From Eublepharis macularius (lineage: Eukaryota > Chordata > Lepidosauria > Squamata > Eublepharidae), in assembly GCF_028583425.1 (NCBI RefSeq), contig NC_072791.1, positions 44,461,368-44,525,367 on the forward strand: DNA of 64,000 bases, in the 5' to 3' direction. Each line of letters begins with the position of its first letter. Position 1 is the stretch's first letter. Position numbers and translations under genes: made by a program. The notes below the pieces were generated by a model. The model saw only the letters and a list, made by a program, of their open reading frames with translations, did not search any database and was not told the origin of the DNA. Shown one piece after another: positions 11,947 through 31,895 of the stretch.

Positions 11947-14300
11947 CCAGTTAGTGACATCCCTTCACCCTATATATTATAGTCAAGTTTCTGCTGTGAC
12001 AGATTGTTATAAATCTCCTTAGCTGCACGTTCTAACAAGTTAATTCCAAACTTGCCACTGCAATTCCCTTTGCTGCCTTTACATAACAGGAGCTTCCCCC
12101 TCCCCCACAAAAGCATCATCTTCAGATTCACTGAGGGTTACATAGTCTATATCAATTTGTTTCATTTGTTGGAATGGACCTAGAAGAGAATGAAAGTTAT
12201 GAAGAAACAGAGGCTGCTGCCCCTCTGGATAAAACGACGATACACCTGGCCACTGCAGAAAGCATTTTCTCTCTAGTCACTGTTGCTATAACATTATATG
12301 TGAGTGAATACCTGTTCTGTGCTCTTTACCATCAAGATGCCCAGAACTGCATGGTATGGAAATAGACTTCTTTTACTCGGCCTGTTGTGACTTCCCACTT
12401 CGAAGGCAGGCCCACTTTACAGAGAGAGGCCCAATCCACAGTAACGAGAGATCACTTGGCAACACTATCCCAACAGAATACACAGCATCTTTGCCTAAGA
12501 AGTCTTACGTAGCTCTCTCAGTGTGAGGGCTTGCTATGGCAGGACAAGGACAGCAAAATGTATTTCCTTTCAGAAATAATGCGGGGGGGGGGGAGAGAGA
12601 AGAAATTCTTGGAAGAATCATACTGGGAATTCAGCGAAACGCCAGGGGCCTCCTAACATTTTGGAGAAAAAGAGACATGTGAAGATAATTTTGTAGTAGC
12701 AAAGGCCATAAAGGGGATCAAAGAGGCCTGTGTAAGACAGTCGGACACCCAGTTGTCCCATACAAAGGAGATGGGTTAAATTTTTGGGAAAGGGAGCGGG
12801 AAGAGTTTGGGGGGGGGGAAATTCTTTGAATTCTACATGCCATGAACTTTCAGAAATTAGTGTCCTCTGAAAGAGAGATGAGAAAGGAAAGGATTTATTC
12901 ATGGAGAAGGACAGAATGGCAAGAAGAGGAAGTATGGATGACAGTCCTAAGGCCCCACCCCCCGGAACAAGCTAGTGACCCACCACCACGATGCCTGTTG
13001 GGAGATGCTCCAAATAACCCTCATGGACAGACGGTGCTCTCAGTCATTGGAGAACCTGAGGTTCTCCAAGAGGTAACTTTGGCCATCAGGGCCCATCCAT
13101 GCACCACATACTTGGCCATGACAACTGAGAACCACTCCTATATGAAATAAGAAGAAGACCACTGGGAGAACTGAGGCACTCGATGAATGACTGAGGTGCA
13201 AGAGATCCAAGAGGCATTGATCCTTCATGGATGGCTGGCAGAGGGATGGAGCCCAGAGTGATGGATACTTGGAGCAAAGAACCAGTAGGAATAGAATCTA
13301 ATGAAATGGTGTCCCCAAGAACCTTGGTGCCTTGAGCCTCCGATCCCAACCTGTTGGATCAAATGATCGAATGAACATGGGAGCAAGTGAACTTCTAGAT
13401 CCTAGACAGGTTTCCAATGTGGCAGGTACAGCCTTGGAAGCCTCAGGCACATCATGGGCAAGCAGAAGGCCAACCTTAGGGGTTAAGTCCTGGCCAAAAC
13501 CCAGTAACTCTATTATGAAAAGGCTGCATTCCATGCAGGTTCTCAAGCTGATGTCAGACCAGATTGCTACGTTGCCCCCCAAGCAAAGGGAGGGCATCTT
13601 ATGGCTGAAAATATTAATTGAAATGGTTCACCATTGCCCCTTGATAAGTCGCTTTCTGAGGGAAATGATGAAAGGAAAGAATGAAAACTGATAAAAGGAG
13701 GTCTGTGATGGTGTGTTCTGCATCCCACAATGTAAACTATCCTTTCAGCGTGAGGAACTTTTTCTACTGCACCTTCAGAAGATTAAGCAAGTATATTCAC
13801 GTCTAGCTTGTTTTGATTGCCCCTTGCTGCTGTTTGGTTAAGCTCTTTACCTATTGATGTCTGGGAGCTTGAATTCTCTTGGGTTTCTTTTTACAAATTG
13901 AGCAGTTGTGATAAAGTTGTAAACACAATAATGCTAGCAACTGCAAGATGAGTTTGATATAAACAATAAAATAACTTCTGTGTTTTTAAACTGCCTACAA
14001 TTAAAGTTCTTCCATAGAGTAGCTACTCTGAGCAATGTGGAAGGGCTAGAACCTGCGATGGATAATGGATGGATGGATGGATGGTCCTGCACATCCAGTC
14101 CTTAAAGCCGACATGGCAGTGCTTCTGTGTCTGTGCAAGTGGAAGATCCCAAATGTAAACGGGAAGCCAGTGGAATGATGGAGACATTAAGATGGCTCAA
14201 TTTTGTGGGGTTTACATAATGTTGATTATGGTATCCCACTTGGAGCAACTGTAGTGCATGATCAGCACAGTCTTTAGGGAGGAGGTGAAAAGCACTCAGG
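11947..14300. other. Intergenic with unrecognised open frames
   Basis: Plus-strand frames at 12842-13150 and 13332-13691 (102 and 119 codons) are adjacent but have no domain, start context or splice signals that I recognise. They could be a decayed retroelement. I do not call a gene. Confidence 0.4.
14064..14083 (+). repeat. (GGAT)n microsatellite
   Basis: A short run of GGAT units. Confidence 0.9.
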
Positions 14301-17199
14301 GGGAGGACTAAGGCTAATGTGGGTGTAACTTGCACTTACACGGGCGTAACTCCCCTTTGCTGATGGCTGCCCAAGGCATGCTACCGCTGCTGGGCTGCCA
14401 CCAGCGGGCACATTTGGCGGCTGGATGGAGGCGTGAGTGAGGCGCAAGTTCTCGCACCAGCGCTGGAGGGAACGGGGGGGGGGCAGGTAATGAGCTGCCC
14501 CAAGCCTGGGAATGTCCCCTGAAGCGATGGAAAGTTACACCATGAAAAAAGGAGGCATAGCCCATAGTCGCCCATTGAATGGGAAAACTCGAGCCCTCTG
14601 CCCGGCCCAACAGGGCATAGAGTGGCAACTACCACAGGGACCAATCTGCATGCACCCCCATGGTGGATGAGCCCCTCTCACCACGCCCAATCAGCTCCCC
14701 ATGCACCCTACATAACCTCTGGCTACGCCGCCCCTGAGCCCAGGTAAGTAGGAAGGTGGCTGGAAGTTCTGTCCGGCAGCCCCTTGCCACGGGGACTTAA
14801 AGTGCAAGGCAAGATAGTGGGTGCTGACAGTGGCAGGCCACGACTGCACTGGGGGGACTTAGTGGAAAATAGGGAGTACTTTGCACTTGCCCAAGGGAAG
14901 AAGAGCAAAGTCCAGAATGTCTGACTAACAACCACCACCCAAGCCTCCTTGCAGGTTATCTGACTCTAGAGTTCTGGCTCAGGAAGGGGCAAGAGAGCAC
15001 TGACAGGTAAGAAAGAGCAGGGGTGGTGGCACCCAGCTTGCTGATTTGTGCCAGTTGCCCCCTCACCTGAACCCGCCCGAATGCCAGCCTCTGCAGGTGA
15101 GGCTCACCGGTGGAGGGGGGGGCACGGCAGCATCAGAACCATCCAGAAAACTGCTCTTGACACGGACGTTTGGGGGAGGCGCCAGCTACCTGTTTGGGGG
15201 CTCTTTTCAGACTCCCTCAGCCAGGGCCCCTCCAAGCAGAGGAGTAAGTGAGGCTGCAGGTTGGGTTGACTGGGTGTCTGTAACACTCTGTTGATGGAAG
15301 GTGCTCAGCCCCTTGACGTTCTCCCTCACAGGATAAAACCATCCCAATGCAGAGTGTTTTCTCACCAGAGGGTCATGCATCATCTGGTTGTGGACTACAT
15401 CTGTGACACTGGAGCTGACACCAATGCTGATGCCGCTTTCAACCATAGACACCCTCCCAGAATGTTGCAGACTGGGCTTGGCCCTGGACTGGGCTGGGTC
15501 CCTTGCCACACATGTATCTGTTTCCCTTACAGGCAGGTTGCAACTCATCAGCGAGACCAAGGAACATGGCTGTACCAGCCCCTATTGAGCCTCCTTGAGT
15601 GCCATTCAGGTCCAGCCTAGAGAGCAGTTCCCCAAGGTAGCCCGCATCTCAGGGCCAAGCTACAAGTGACGAATGACACTTGAACGGCAAGTGGATTGAG
15701 TGGAGCGCAAGTGGAGGGCAAGTGAACAGGGAGAAATACACTTGCCTTTCAAGTGTCATTCGTCACTTGTAGCTTGGCCCTCAATCTCACCTCTGTGAGG
15801 GCAGGACAAAGAATAGATTTTGCGGCTCTTACTGCTGTGCAAACTGCCTTTGCTCCCTTTCCAGCCGAGGGACATTGACAAGACCCATGTCCAGACAACT
15901 TCTTCACCTTTTCCAGTTTAATAAAACATGTGTTGAAAAACAACAAACCGCCTGTCTGTCTGCTTGCTTGCCTGTACATTACGGTAGCCCCTGCAACTCC
16001 CTGTAGGGACGTCTTTTCACACATTCCAGCGAATGATTCCTGGCTCAGGGCTGGGAAGTCCGGTAGTGCCTTGGGGCCCCGTCCAGCTTCCGTGCCCCCT
16101 TCCCCCACTCAATGTAACTTCAGGCAGTGGGGTGGGAATTGTAGTGTGGCCCATGTATGTCTGGTGGGGCACGGGGGCACCACTGAGGACTCTCATTCTC
16201 TGACAGACAGAGCTGCTGGCATCTGATAAGCCAGGCAGATGACCGCTGCATGTGAGGGAAGGGAGCGTTGCTGCCAGGAGGTGGGAGATGTGAAGCACAA
16301 TCTTGGGATCTCTGGGGCTCCTCCTCTGGGAGGATGGACCACCCTCCTGTTTGCAGAGCCAGGGATAGACTTGGGAAATCTTGCATGAGGGGGAGGTGGA
16401 CGATGGCCCCCATAGCAGTTTCTCTGGTCCTGCAGGCTGTCAGTCCACTCTGGGGGGAGGGTGTCACCTCAGGACCGGAGCATGGCTCTTGAGGTCCAAC
16501 CCGCGTTCTCGTCACATCTTTGTGCTGCAGTGGTGTGTTCAAATGGCCCCACCACAAGTCTCTGTGTGTTTGTCACTCACATCCAATGGGCCTTCTGGCC
16601 TCTTGAGTGGTTTCCAATGGGCATTCTTGTCATTCATTGAAGACCCCACCCACCCACCCACACGTACTTGCCTCTCCGGGACTTGGGGCCTGATCCTAAG
16701 TGCTGCAGGCTACAAGTGCAGCCCTCGCCAGGTCCTGCCACCTTTCTGGGCTCACTTTTCAGGGAGGGGTGCATCTTCCTTGGAGCAGCAGCAGCGGTGG
16801 TGGAATTTGCAAGTGAGTGGTGTTTTTGCCGCCATCCTGCCCCTTGTTGGGAATGGGGTTGGACAAGCGGGTGGGCGAGCACCCCACCTGCACCATCAGT
16901 GTCTCACCCTTCCGGGGCAGGGCTCCTTTCAGGGCAGGTGCCTCTGTTGGGCTGCAGCAAGCCTGATCGTGGGGGGTCTCTCCCTGCAGGGCAGGGGTGT
17001 GGCAGCTGGGTACAGGAAATGCAGCCCGGGACTGGCTATGCCTTCCCCTGCCACTCATGGTGCTGTCAACTGCTGCCACCCTACAATTAGTCAATCCTGG
17101 TGGTGTTGCTGGGCAACGACAGCACATTCACTCCAGGCTGCGCCTTGCTGGGCTCGGCTGGCTGCCCCAGCTCTCCCGCAAAAGTCCTTAGGAAGCAGA
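14301..17199. other. GC-rich block without recognised gene
   Basis: Clearly richer in G+C than its flanks, and open in many frames for that reason, including a 273-codon one at 16381-17202 with no domain. It contains the MITE at 15651-15781 and an AATAAA at 15920-15925 on the plus strand. It might include a decayed DNA transposon, but I could not identify transposase motifs. Confidence 0.4.
15651..15781. mobile_element. Short MITE with 34-bp perfect TIRs
   Basis: AGGGCCAAGCTACAAGTGAC begins the left TIR (15651-15684) and its exact complement ends the element at 15748-15781. The match extends to 43 bp with one mismatch. The middle contains further GGCAAGTG motifs. The CAGGGCC-like start suggests hAT, but no clear 8-bp target duplication was found. 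Confidence 0.85.
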
Positions 17200-19751
17200 T
17201 GAGTTGCGCTGCATTTACACTGATGCTCAACCATGGGCACCAGACGAGGCCTTAGGATTGCACAGTAAATGGTTCTTGTGTTACTATAGAGTTAATATAT
17301 TTTTTGCCTCTTAAGAGAAGTTATATGGTAGTTTCTGAAAACAAATTCCTCCACTCATCTTCAAAAGTGTTCATAGATACTGCTATTTCTCACGTAGACA
17401 CAGTCCAAATGCAAGAGATGAAATCTGAAGTTCTAGATGTTTACTACAATATTAGCTTCTAAATAAATGTCTACAAAAGCATCCTCTCCAGTGTGAAATT
17501 TATCCTCGATTACATCCTTGCCTTGCCTTTTCTTGCTTTGCTCAATTGATTCTGTTGTGCCTGAATGATTGACTAGCTCAATTTCTAAGTGAAATTCATC
17601 TTGGCCAATACTGTGGCCACTTCAGGCACCTTTTAGGGTTACCAGATCTCATTACCCTCATTACCCTCCTGTAAGGAAGGGAGGGGACCTGGCACTTACC
17701 TTGTGTCCTGAGCATGCTTCCCTTTGTGCACGTGCCTGTGCTTGGGTGATGATGTCACTTCTGGGAAGTGACATCATCACACCTGCCATGGGCATGCTCC
17801 TGCACTTTGTATGGGGCTAATTCTGGCCCCAATGAAGTAAGGGAGCATGCCTGTGGCCAGCGCAATAACATCATTTTAGGAAGTGATGTCATGCCCCCTG
17901 GGAGTGTGCACCCCACACGTGTTCCCAGGGGACCTGCAAGTGACAGGTGATCTCCACTGGTGGCCCAATACCTCCTGCTGGTTGACTGGTGGGCAAGAAG
18001 GTAAACTGCTGGGAGATTGCGCGCCACTGGCAGGCACTTGGGATCCCAAGGCAACTCCCAGGTGGGGGAGGGCAATCCCAGCCTGCAATTTCATCACCAT
18101 AGCTGATCCATTTATGACATTGCAAAAATAAAATATATTTATTTCATGACTCATGAGACTGTATCCATGGGATGGGATCAGGGAGAGGGAACTGCCTTGC
18201 GACGACTCCTTGCCTGCACCAAGCAACACAACAGACCTGTGTTACAAGTTTCTACTATGCCCGGAGAAATGATGCTCGAGCCTACCTGGAAGTCATGTCA
18301 TATGACCTGGAAGCCCTACCTGCTAACCTCAGATTCAAGGGCTCTCATTCTGTTGTACCACTTCCATCGGAGGAAGTCTCCTAAGCCTGGAAGAAAACTT
18401 TGCTAAGCAGTGGAGTAGTATCCAAGCGAAGGGGTTTGACCACTGGCCTCAGTAGGAAGGGAAATGTACTATTCATTCTCAGGGGCACTCTCCTACTGAC
18501 CATTTCACGTACTTTTGGAGCTGGAGCCTGGCACCCAGAGGTCAGATTAAGACCTGTTATCACTGACCTGGTCTAAATTCAAGCAAATGGCTAAGATACA
18601 AGAGCTTGCCAAATCAAGGGAAGAAAGAGGAGTTGCTTAGGAAGCAATGATTAAATATCTCCCTAAGAGGTGGGTGGTGGTGGTGATTACTTTGATATGA
18701 TACAAGCCCAGCAGGTTTCTGAGGTGATTCCACACCTGCCCCAAACATTTAATATAACCAATATTTGGATTTAGATTTCAACATCCATTTGTTTCAGAAA
18801 GACAGAGAAATGTCCTCATTTGGTGATATCTTCTCATTTGAACCCCCCTCATGCCAGACAAATTCTGTGACAAGTGGGAAAAGAAGAAAGGAGGTAGAGG
18901 GGTTTTAAATAGCACCACATAAAGGAGGGTGAAGCGATTATCAAGCAAATAAAACCCTGGAACAAAAATGTCTGTGCCCACCCCCATGCTCTCAAACAAC
19001 AGGGCCTTCCTCTCAAGGATGTAACTCCACCTTCTCTAGCAGCCATTGGGAATGTTGTGATCACACATGGGTGGGGGGAAGCCAGGTGCAAAGACACTGT
19101 ACAGGATCACATATCTTACATGGTTAGACCTGTCTTTCTCCAAAAGAATAAGGGTCTCTATGTACATGTTCTATGAAGAGTTAAGCATCAGGGGCAGCCA
19201 TTTTGGACTTAAGAGATTCCATGATGCTCCTCTCCTAACAAGCAACCGTCACTCGTGCCTGTGCTTCAAAGAATGGTATGAAGCCCTAGACCCACTGATG
19301 CCCATGTTTTTCCCCTTTAGCACTCCCCATGCTATGAATACTATACATTCTTATTTTTCACCATTTTCTGCTTCAGTCCCTACTCCCCTTCTCTGGAAGA
19401 AAGAAGGTAGAAAGAGAGAGGAATCAGCTGCCCTGGATAGTGCAAAGAGCATCACTGCTCTGGGGCTCCAAATTTCCTTTGGCTCCCTTTGCAAGTGCAA
19501 GAGCTTGTTCTAGAATTTTCCACAAAGAAAAAAAAGAGAGTGATGTTGATTAAAAGAGTTTCCTCTTCTGTACACAATAATCTTCAGATGGATGTACAGG
19601 CTGGCAGGCCACCAGATGGACGTTAAATAACTCTTCCGTAATAAATGATTGGAGATAAAAGCCAGCTGCCACCTCTGTGTGGTTTGCTCCACAGCTGCCT
19701 CTCTGTCCTCAGTTTGCTTCCTGGGCACTGCAAGTCGGGCTGCGGGGCCTG
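17200..19751 (-). other. ESRRB: ESRRB 3' UTR and downstream flank, 3' boundary unresolved
   Basis: The 3' UTR must start at 19751 and run to lower coordinates, but no convincing cleavage site is visible. An AATAAA on the minus strand lies at 18143-18138 beside A/T-rich sequence, about 1.6 kb after the stop. It is also next to the end of a repeat (17635-18105), so it may belong to that repeat. There is no alternative ESRRB coding exon I can recognise here. Open frames in this stretch are short and lack any family signature. Confidence 0.4.
17635..18105 (+). repeat. CRE-motif repeat family, copy a
   Basis: It starts AGGGTTACCAGATCTC and contains GGGGACCTGGCACTTACC and paired motifs GATGATGTCACTTC / GAAGTGACATCATC. 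It is shared with copies at 48917, 57149, 57985 and 62446. The class is unknown; the repeats carry TGATGTCA-like sites. Confidence 0.6.
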
Positions 19752-20057
<306 letters not shown>

Positions 20058-20070
20058 TCAGGAAGACAAT

Positions 20071-20298
20071 GGCCAGTTCCACACATCTCCCCCTCCTGAA
20101 AAATAGTGCAAAACTTATGGAATGATGTGCCTTCATGGCACAATTCTTCCATCATGACTCTGCTTTGTGGCGCATTTTCTGACCTCATTGTGCCATGAAG
20201 CAAAGTCATGTCGGGAAATCGTGCTATGAAGGTAGGTGCATTGTTCCATAAGTTTTGTGCTATTTTTCAGGAGGGGGAGAAGACGTGTGGAAATGGCC
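20071..20298. mobile_element. Foldback MITE next to the last ESRRB exon
   Basis: The left end GGCCAGTTCCACACATCT and the right end, whose complement is GGCCATTTCCACACGTCT, continue inward as about 85-bp inverted arms around the shared motif CCCCCTCCTGAAAAATAG. The centre also folds. The termini resemble the GGCCGAATCCACAC ends at 4649-5630, perhaps a related family. The element ends 73 nt upstream of the splice acceptor of the terminal exon. Confidence 0.8.
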
Positions 20299-20578
20299 AA
20301 TGCTTTGGGAACAGGGGCTTATGTTCACTGAGAGTGCACTCTTATGCAGAATTATTCCAGTCTAGACCTACTGAAATCAGTGGGATTTGAAAGCATAACT
20401 GTGCAAAGGATTGTACTGTGAGTGCATGTAGAAAAGATCATGACAGTGCAATTCTCATTCACATTATTCTGCTCCTAGGTTAAAGAATATTTACCTTCAT
20501 GTGGTCAATTAGATGAGCAAAGAGTTTTTTGTTGGATATATTTTGTAAGCCAGAGTCCCATAGACCACTGTCCATGTT

Positions 20579-20700
20579 GTTTTTTATTTATTTATTTATT
20601 GCATTTCTAGACCACCCTCCCCATCAGACGGGCTCAGGGCGGTATGACAACATACAATAACATACAGTTTAAAAAAATAACATACAGTTTAAAAAAAAAC
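20579..20700 (-). mobile_element. LINE-type 3' tail with (AAATAA)n
   Basis: The T-rich start TTTATTTATTTATTTATTGC is followed by CATCAGACGGGCTCAGGGCG, the complement of the GCCCTGAGCC tail also at 50391-50466. Two short repeats of AACATACAGTTTAAAAAAA follow. The exact family is not certain. Confidence 0.5.
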
Positions 20701-22408
20701 TGGTGAACATGGTCATACAACCACTCTGTAACCTACATGAACTTTTATATAGATTTGGACATCCTTTAGAATTAAAAACAATAAGTAGTACTTGTTCACC
20801 TTGTTCTAGTCCTCTGGTACATACATAGGGTGGCAACCAGCAGTAGGGGGTGGGGATATGGGGTCACTAAGTCACGTCAACGTACAACGCCGAACTGACA
20901 ATTGTAGCGCTAGGAATTACTGCAACTGTATGGAAAAAGTCTATAGTGATTCCTAGAGCTACCATCATCGCTTCTGGGTTGTATCCATAAGTGACATGCT
21001 GGTGACTAGGCTACAGCCTTTCTCCCCCTTTTTACCCCTCTAACCACTGCTCAGAGCAGTGGCAGGCAATGGATTAAATCCTTAATAGTTTGCCACACAA
21101 TGGTTCCTTGAAACCCCTGTATCTCACATCTCCATCCAAAAACACAAAGAAACGGGGGCATGGGGTGGGGAATCATCAAGGAATCACCTCATATCTCCAT
21201 TGCCAGCATTTATATTTGCGCCCTTTAAATCTGACATTTGACTACTCTGGGTATGTTAATATGGCAATGGAAGGCAAAATATACATAAGAGGCACAGTCC
21301 AATGCCTTCACAATCTAATTTCTACACAGTGAAGATGCAGAACAACGCTTTATGGCAGAAGATAGGATTCTAGAGGCGGCCTCTTTTCCAAGTTCTCTCA
21401 CCAAGGTCTCAACCCGTTGATTTCTGAAATGCTCAGAGGAACCTGGATTTGGGAGAGGCTATAAAGAAACAAACCAAAGCTGCGAGATTACTTTTGCTGC
21501 AATCCATCAGCAAGCTGGTGTCAATGGCACTGATAAACTGTTAATTACAAAATCAATGACTATGAATTTTTACAGCTGTTGGGAAGCCTCAGAGTGGGGG
21601 AAGCTATAAAACTGAATCCAGGTGGGCCCCAGAGGCTGTGAGCAATATGCACAGAAGGTTTTCTTTGCAAGCTAACCCTGTATTCTTCAAAGGCCTTCAG
21701 AGTCAGGCCCCAAATATAGCTCAAGTTGAGGACAGCAAGTCACTCCTCTTTCTCAAAAATGCACTTACAACCAGGAGTTGTACAATATATATCAAACAGC
21801 AAAAATGCCTCTCTCCAGCTCCCAAATTAGCATGGGACAAAGTAAATGCTCCGTGGTCTGGATCTCTGGGGTCTGGGGGATGTAGGCTTCCAAACAAAAA
21901 TGTCAGAAGATTTGTGGGGAATTGGCTATTGAGGTTGGAATTTGAGGTCAGAATTTGCAAATGACATGTCATGTCTGAGTAATGCTCTAGGCTGCCTCCT
22001 CTAGTCTCTATGGTCTTTACACCAATTTACCCCAGTTCCTCAGGGGTGGGAAATTAGGGCAAGGGGCAGGTAATTCTCTGCCTTGGGTGGGTAAATAGAC
22101 AGTTTAGTTGGATAAGGGGAGGGGTCATTTTTCCCAAAGCAGGATGCTAATTCCATGGTTTAGGTCTTCGGCAACTTATATGGTGTAAAAATAATCAGCA
22201 CAAGTGACTGGTGTCACTTGTTAGAACGCTAAATGGTAAAGCTTTCAGTTCATGCTCTGCTTCAGGTTTGTGCAAATTGGCTGCATGAATCCAGCTAGTT
22301 TACAGACCTGTAGAAACGTGGCATATGCAATTCTTGTTTATCAACTACCTCTAGTGATACTCATGAAACTCGCAATTACCTGGTCATAATGCACACATAT
22401 ATTTGGGA

Positions 22409-22622
22409 TAGAGTTACCAACCTTCAGGAGGGGCCTGGAGATCTCCTGTAATAACAACTGATCTCCCGACAACAGAGATCTTTTCTCCTGGAGAAAATGG
22501 CTGCTTTGGATAGTAGACTCCATGGCCTTATACCCCAAAGAGGTCCCATCCCTCCCCAAACCCCACTGTCCCAGGCTCCACCCTTAAATCTCCAGGAATT
22601 TCCTAACCTTGAGCTGACAACA
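22409..22622. mobile_element. GGTTGCC-type MITE, copy 2
   Basis: It shares GGAGATCTCCTGTAATAAC-like and GGAGAAAATGGCTGCTTTGG sequences with the other two copies and ends near GAGCTGACAACA. It lies in the ESRRB intron between the last two coding exons. The ends are diverged. Confidence 0.62.
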
Positions 22623-23380
22623 CTAATTTGGACAAACATCATTTCTCTGAAAAGTTCTAAAGTAGCTAATAATGTGCAACTAGACTTTGCGCATACGTTA
22701 AATATGCTGTTTGCTTTAAGTACGAAATGCTAAAGATCAAAGATTGTTGTATTTTGTTGTATTTTGTGATATTCTTTTTTGAAAAAATTTAAAATAATAT
22801 AAAGTAGATACAGCGGGTTGGTTCTAGCCATCTTTTTCACTCATACACAATACTTCTCCATACTACAGCCCCATCCTACGTATAAATAGGTTCCAAAATT
22901 CTGTGAATAGCCTTTTGGGTGGTTAAAGAGGAGGCACAGAATCATAGAGTTGGTTGGATCCAACCCACTAATTGAAGTTCCTAAGACCGCCCCCCCCCCG
23001 GACTACTATTAAAGCTCCATGAAATGTGGGGGTGGGGGGAAGCAAGCTCAGGGATGTCCACAGGGGGGAAAAAACTAAAGTTCCACAACCCCCAAGCTTC
23101 TCAATCTCGAGGATGTTCCTCAATCTAATAGCTAATGATTTATGCACAGGGATTTACCATCTTTCTCTTTAGGCTTTGCTAGATATTTTCAGCCTATGGA
23201 GAGTCAAAAAGAGAGTTGTCCCTAATTTTTCTGAGAGCATTTTCTTTTTGTTAAAGCTGCAGGCTGCTAGTATGTGAAAAGGAAGACAAACAAATGGTAC
23301 ATTCTTCAAATGTGCATAATCTCATTTAACATTGTGCAATTTAAAACACAAGTGTTTTTCAAACAGTTAATGGTAATGCT

Positions 23381-23641
23381 CAGGGATTTTTTTCAGCTGG
23401 AATGTGGTGGAACGGAGTCCCGGAACCTCTTGAAAATGGTCACATGGCTGGTGGCCCCGCCCCCTGATCTCCAGACAGAGGGGAGTTTAGATTGCCCTCT
23501 GCACCGCTGGAGCGGCACGGAGGGCAATCTAAACTCCCCTCTGTCTGGAGATCAGGGGGTGGGGCCACCAGCCATGTGACCATTTTCTCTGAGGGCAACC
23601 CACTGAGTTCCACCACCTCTTTTCCCAGAAAAAAAGCCCTG
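23381..23641. mobile_element. hAT-type MITE, 261 bp, perfect TSD, with internal foldback
   Basis: Same family as 63103-63299: it begins CAGGGATTTTTTTCAGCTGG and ends AGAAAAAAAGCCCTG. The 8-bp GTAATGCT is exact at 23373-23380 and 23642-23649. Unlike the other copy, its middle is a hairpin: 23432-23502 is the inverse of 23517-23587 with very few mismatches, which explains mirrored reading frames on both strands. Confidence 0.92.
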
Positions 23642-23649
23642 GTAATGCT

Positions 23650-30487
<6,838 letters not shown>

Positions 30488-30690
30488 CCAGCCAGTAATG
30501 GTTAGAGTGTTGGATTAAGATCTTGGAGATTCCCTGCTCTGCCATGAAAGCTTACCGCATGACCCTGGGCCAGTCACGTACTCTCAGCTTAACCTACCTC
30601 TTGTAGGTTGCTCTTGTGAGGCTAAAAAGGAGGAGGGGAGAAATAAAGTGATAATTCACTTTGGGTTTCCATTGGGGAAAATATTAAAAA
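30488..30690 (+). mobile_element. tRNA SINE, diverged
   Basis: The head GCCAGTAATGGTTAGAGTGT is followed by TGACCCTGGGCCAGTCACGT, CTACCTCTTGTAGG and a tail near CACTTTGGGTTTCCATTGGG. It is similar to the minus-strand elements at 56794-57018 and 31896-32019. Confidence 0.75.
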
Positions 30691-31058
30691 GCAGTGGAAC
30701 TCAGAGGAAATTTCTATCTTTAGGACTGCAGAGAACCCGGAGAAAGAATGTTCTGCCCCCTTATCAAAGGATTAAGGGGATGTGATTTACCTCATGCCAT
30801 GAAAAGCTTCAGCTGCCCATTTCTAAATACTATGGAAGGGGTGATACTTTTTTTGTTCAGGTCGTTGACACTGTTCCCTCAAGCACAGTCTTCAAGTTCC
30901 TCCCCCCCACCCCCGCCCCCGCCTCATACAGAATAATATATGAGCTTTTTGGGGCAGGTTGCAAGTGGAGTTTCAAACATTTCCATTGAAATTGGTGGCA
31001 TTTACACCTATGGATGAAGTGACTTCCTACTCTTTTTCAGACATTTGGCAGCAGAATT

Positions 31059-31061
<3 letters not shown>

Positions 31062-31107
<46 letters not shown>
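31062..31107 (+). repeat. (GA)n microsatellite
   Basis: An uninterrupted 46-nt GA run. It may form H-DNA; it lies in an ESRRB intron. Confidence 0.98.
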
Positions 31108-31109
<2 letters not shown>

Positions 31110-31895
31110 ACATAATTTGTGGCAAGTGGAGTTCATAATCTGTTAATTTATTATCATTTCTGCCATCCTGGAGGGCCATTAGCAGCAGTAATAAAGAGAG
31201 ATGTAATTATAGGATCTAAGGCCACTCTAGATACAGCTGCTGTCACTCCACTAGCCATATTTCATCTTGTGTTGAGCTTTCGTCTTCATAGCAAGAAGAG
31301 CAGCAAAACAGCCACTCTGGGAGAGCCCCCGTCAACACCCCTCAACAGAAGTTTTCCTGAGAGAAGCCCTGGGAAGGTGGTAGCCACACACAGTTGATTA
31401 ATGCAGGGGGTGGGTGAGAAGGATGAAGGAAACCGAGTCCTATCCGGGGGAAAGGATAGTAATCTTGCCAGGGAGGATATTAGGGAAATAATGTTTGCTG
31501 AACATACTATTAAAGCACTCTACTCCCAATTACAGGAGAGTGGCTTTAAGCTCTAGTTTGCAGACACAACGGAGAGGGAACTTGCATTAGAACAAGGACC
31601 TTACAAAATTCTTATTTACAGGTCTGAAGCAAATATCTGAACATTGTATTTTTTTAATGAATACACTTTATTTCATTCAGTATCTGGAACACAAATATAT
31701 TTGAGCCCACAAAGAATTTTTGAGTATGCAAACTCAGTGATTTCACAGGTGTCAAAATCAATTTCCCCAGTTTTCAAGACCTTCAAAATGGAAGCTCAGG
31801 TCTTTGCCTTTTTCCTCAGTCTTGCTTTTCCACTTTGCTGTTGGCTGATTAGAGTAGTTTGTTTTTGTATAGTAAAAGGGGAATGCTCAAAGTTT

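Noticed and set aside
12842..13691. Possible small gene from two adjacent plus-strand frames
   Set aside because: No recognisable domain, no splice pair joining them, ordinary composition; left as unexplained sequence.
16381..17202. 273-codon plus-strand open frame
   Set aside because: GC-rich block open in several frames at once; no domain, no conserved start or splice context.
1..19000. VASH1 or another expected ESRRB neighbour
   Set aside because: No exon with a recognisable vasohibin or other host-gene sequence could be found in the flank.
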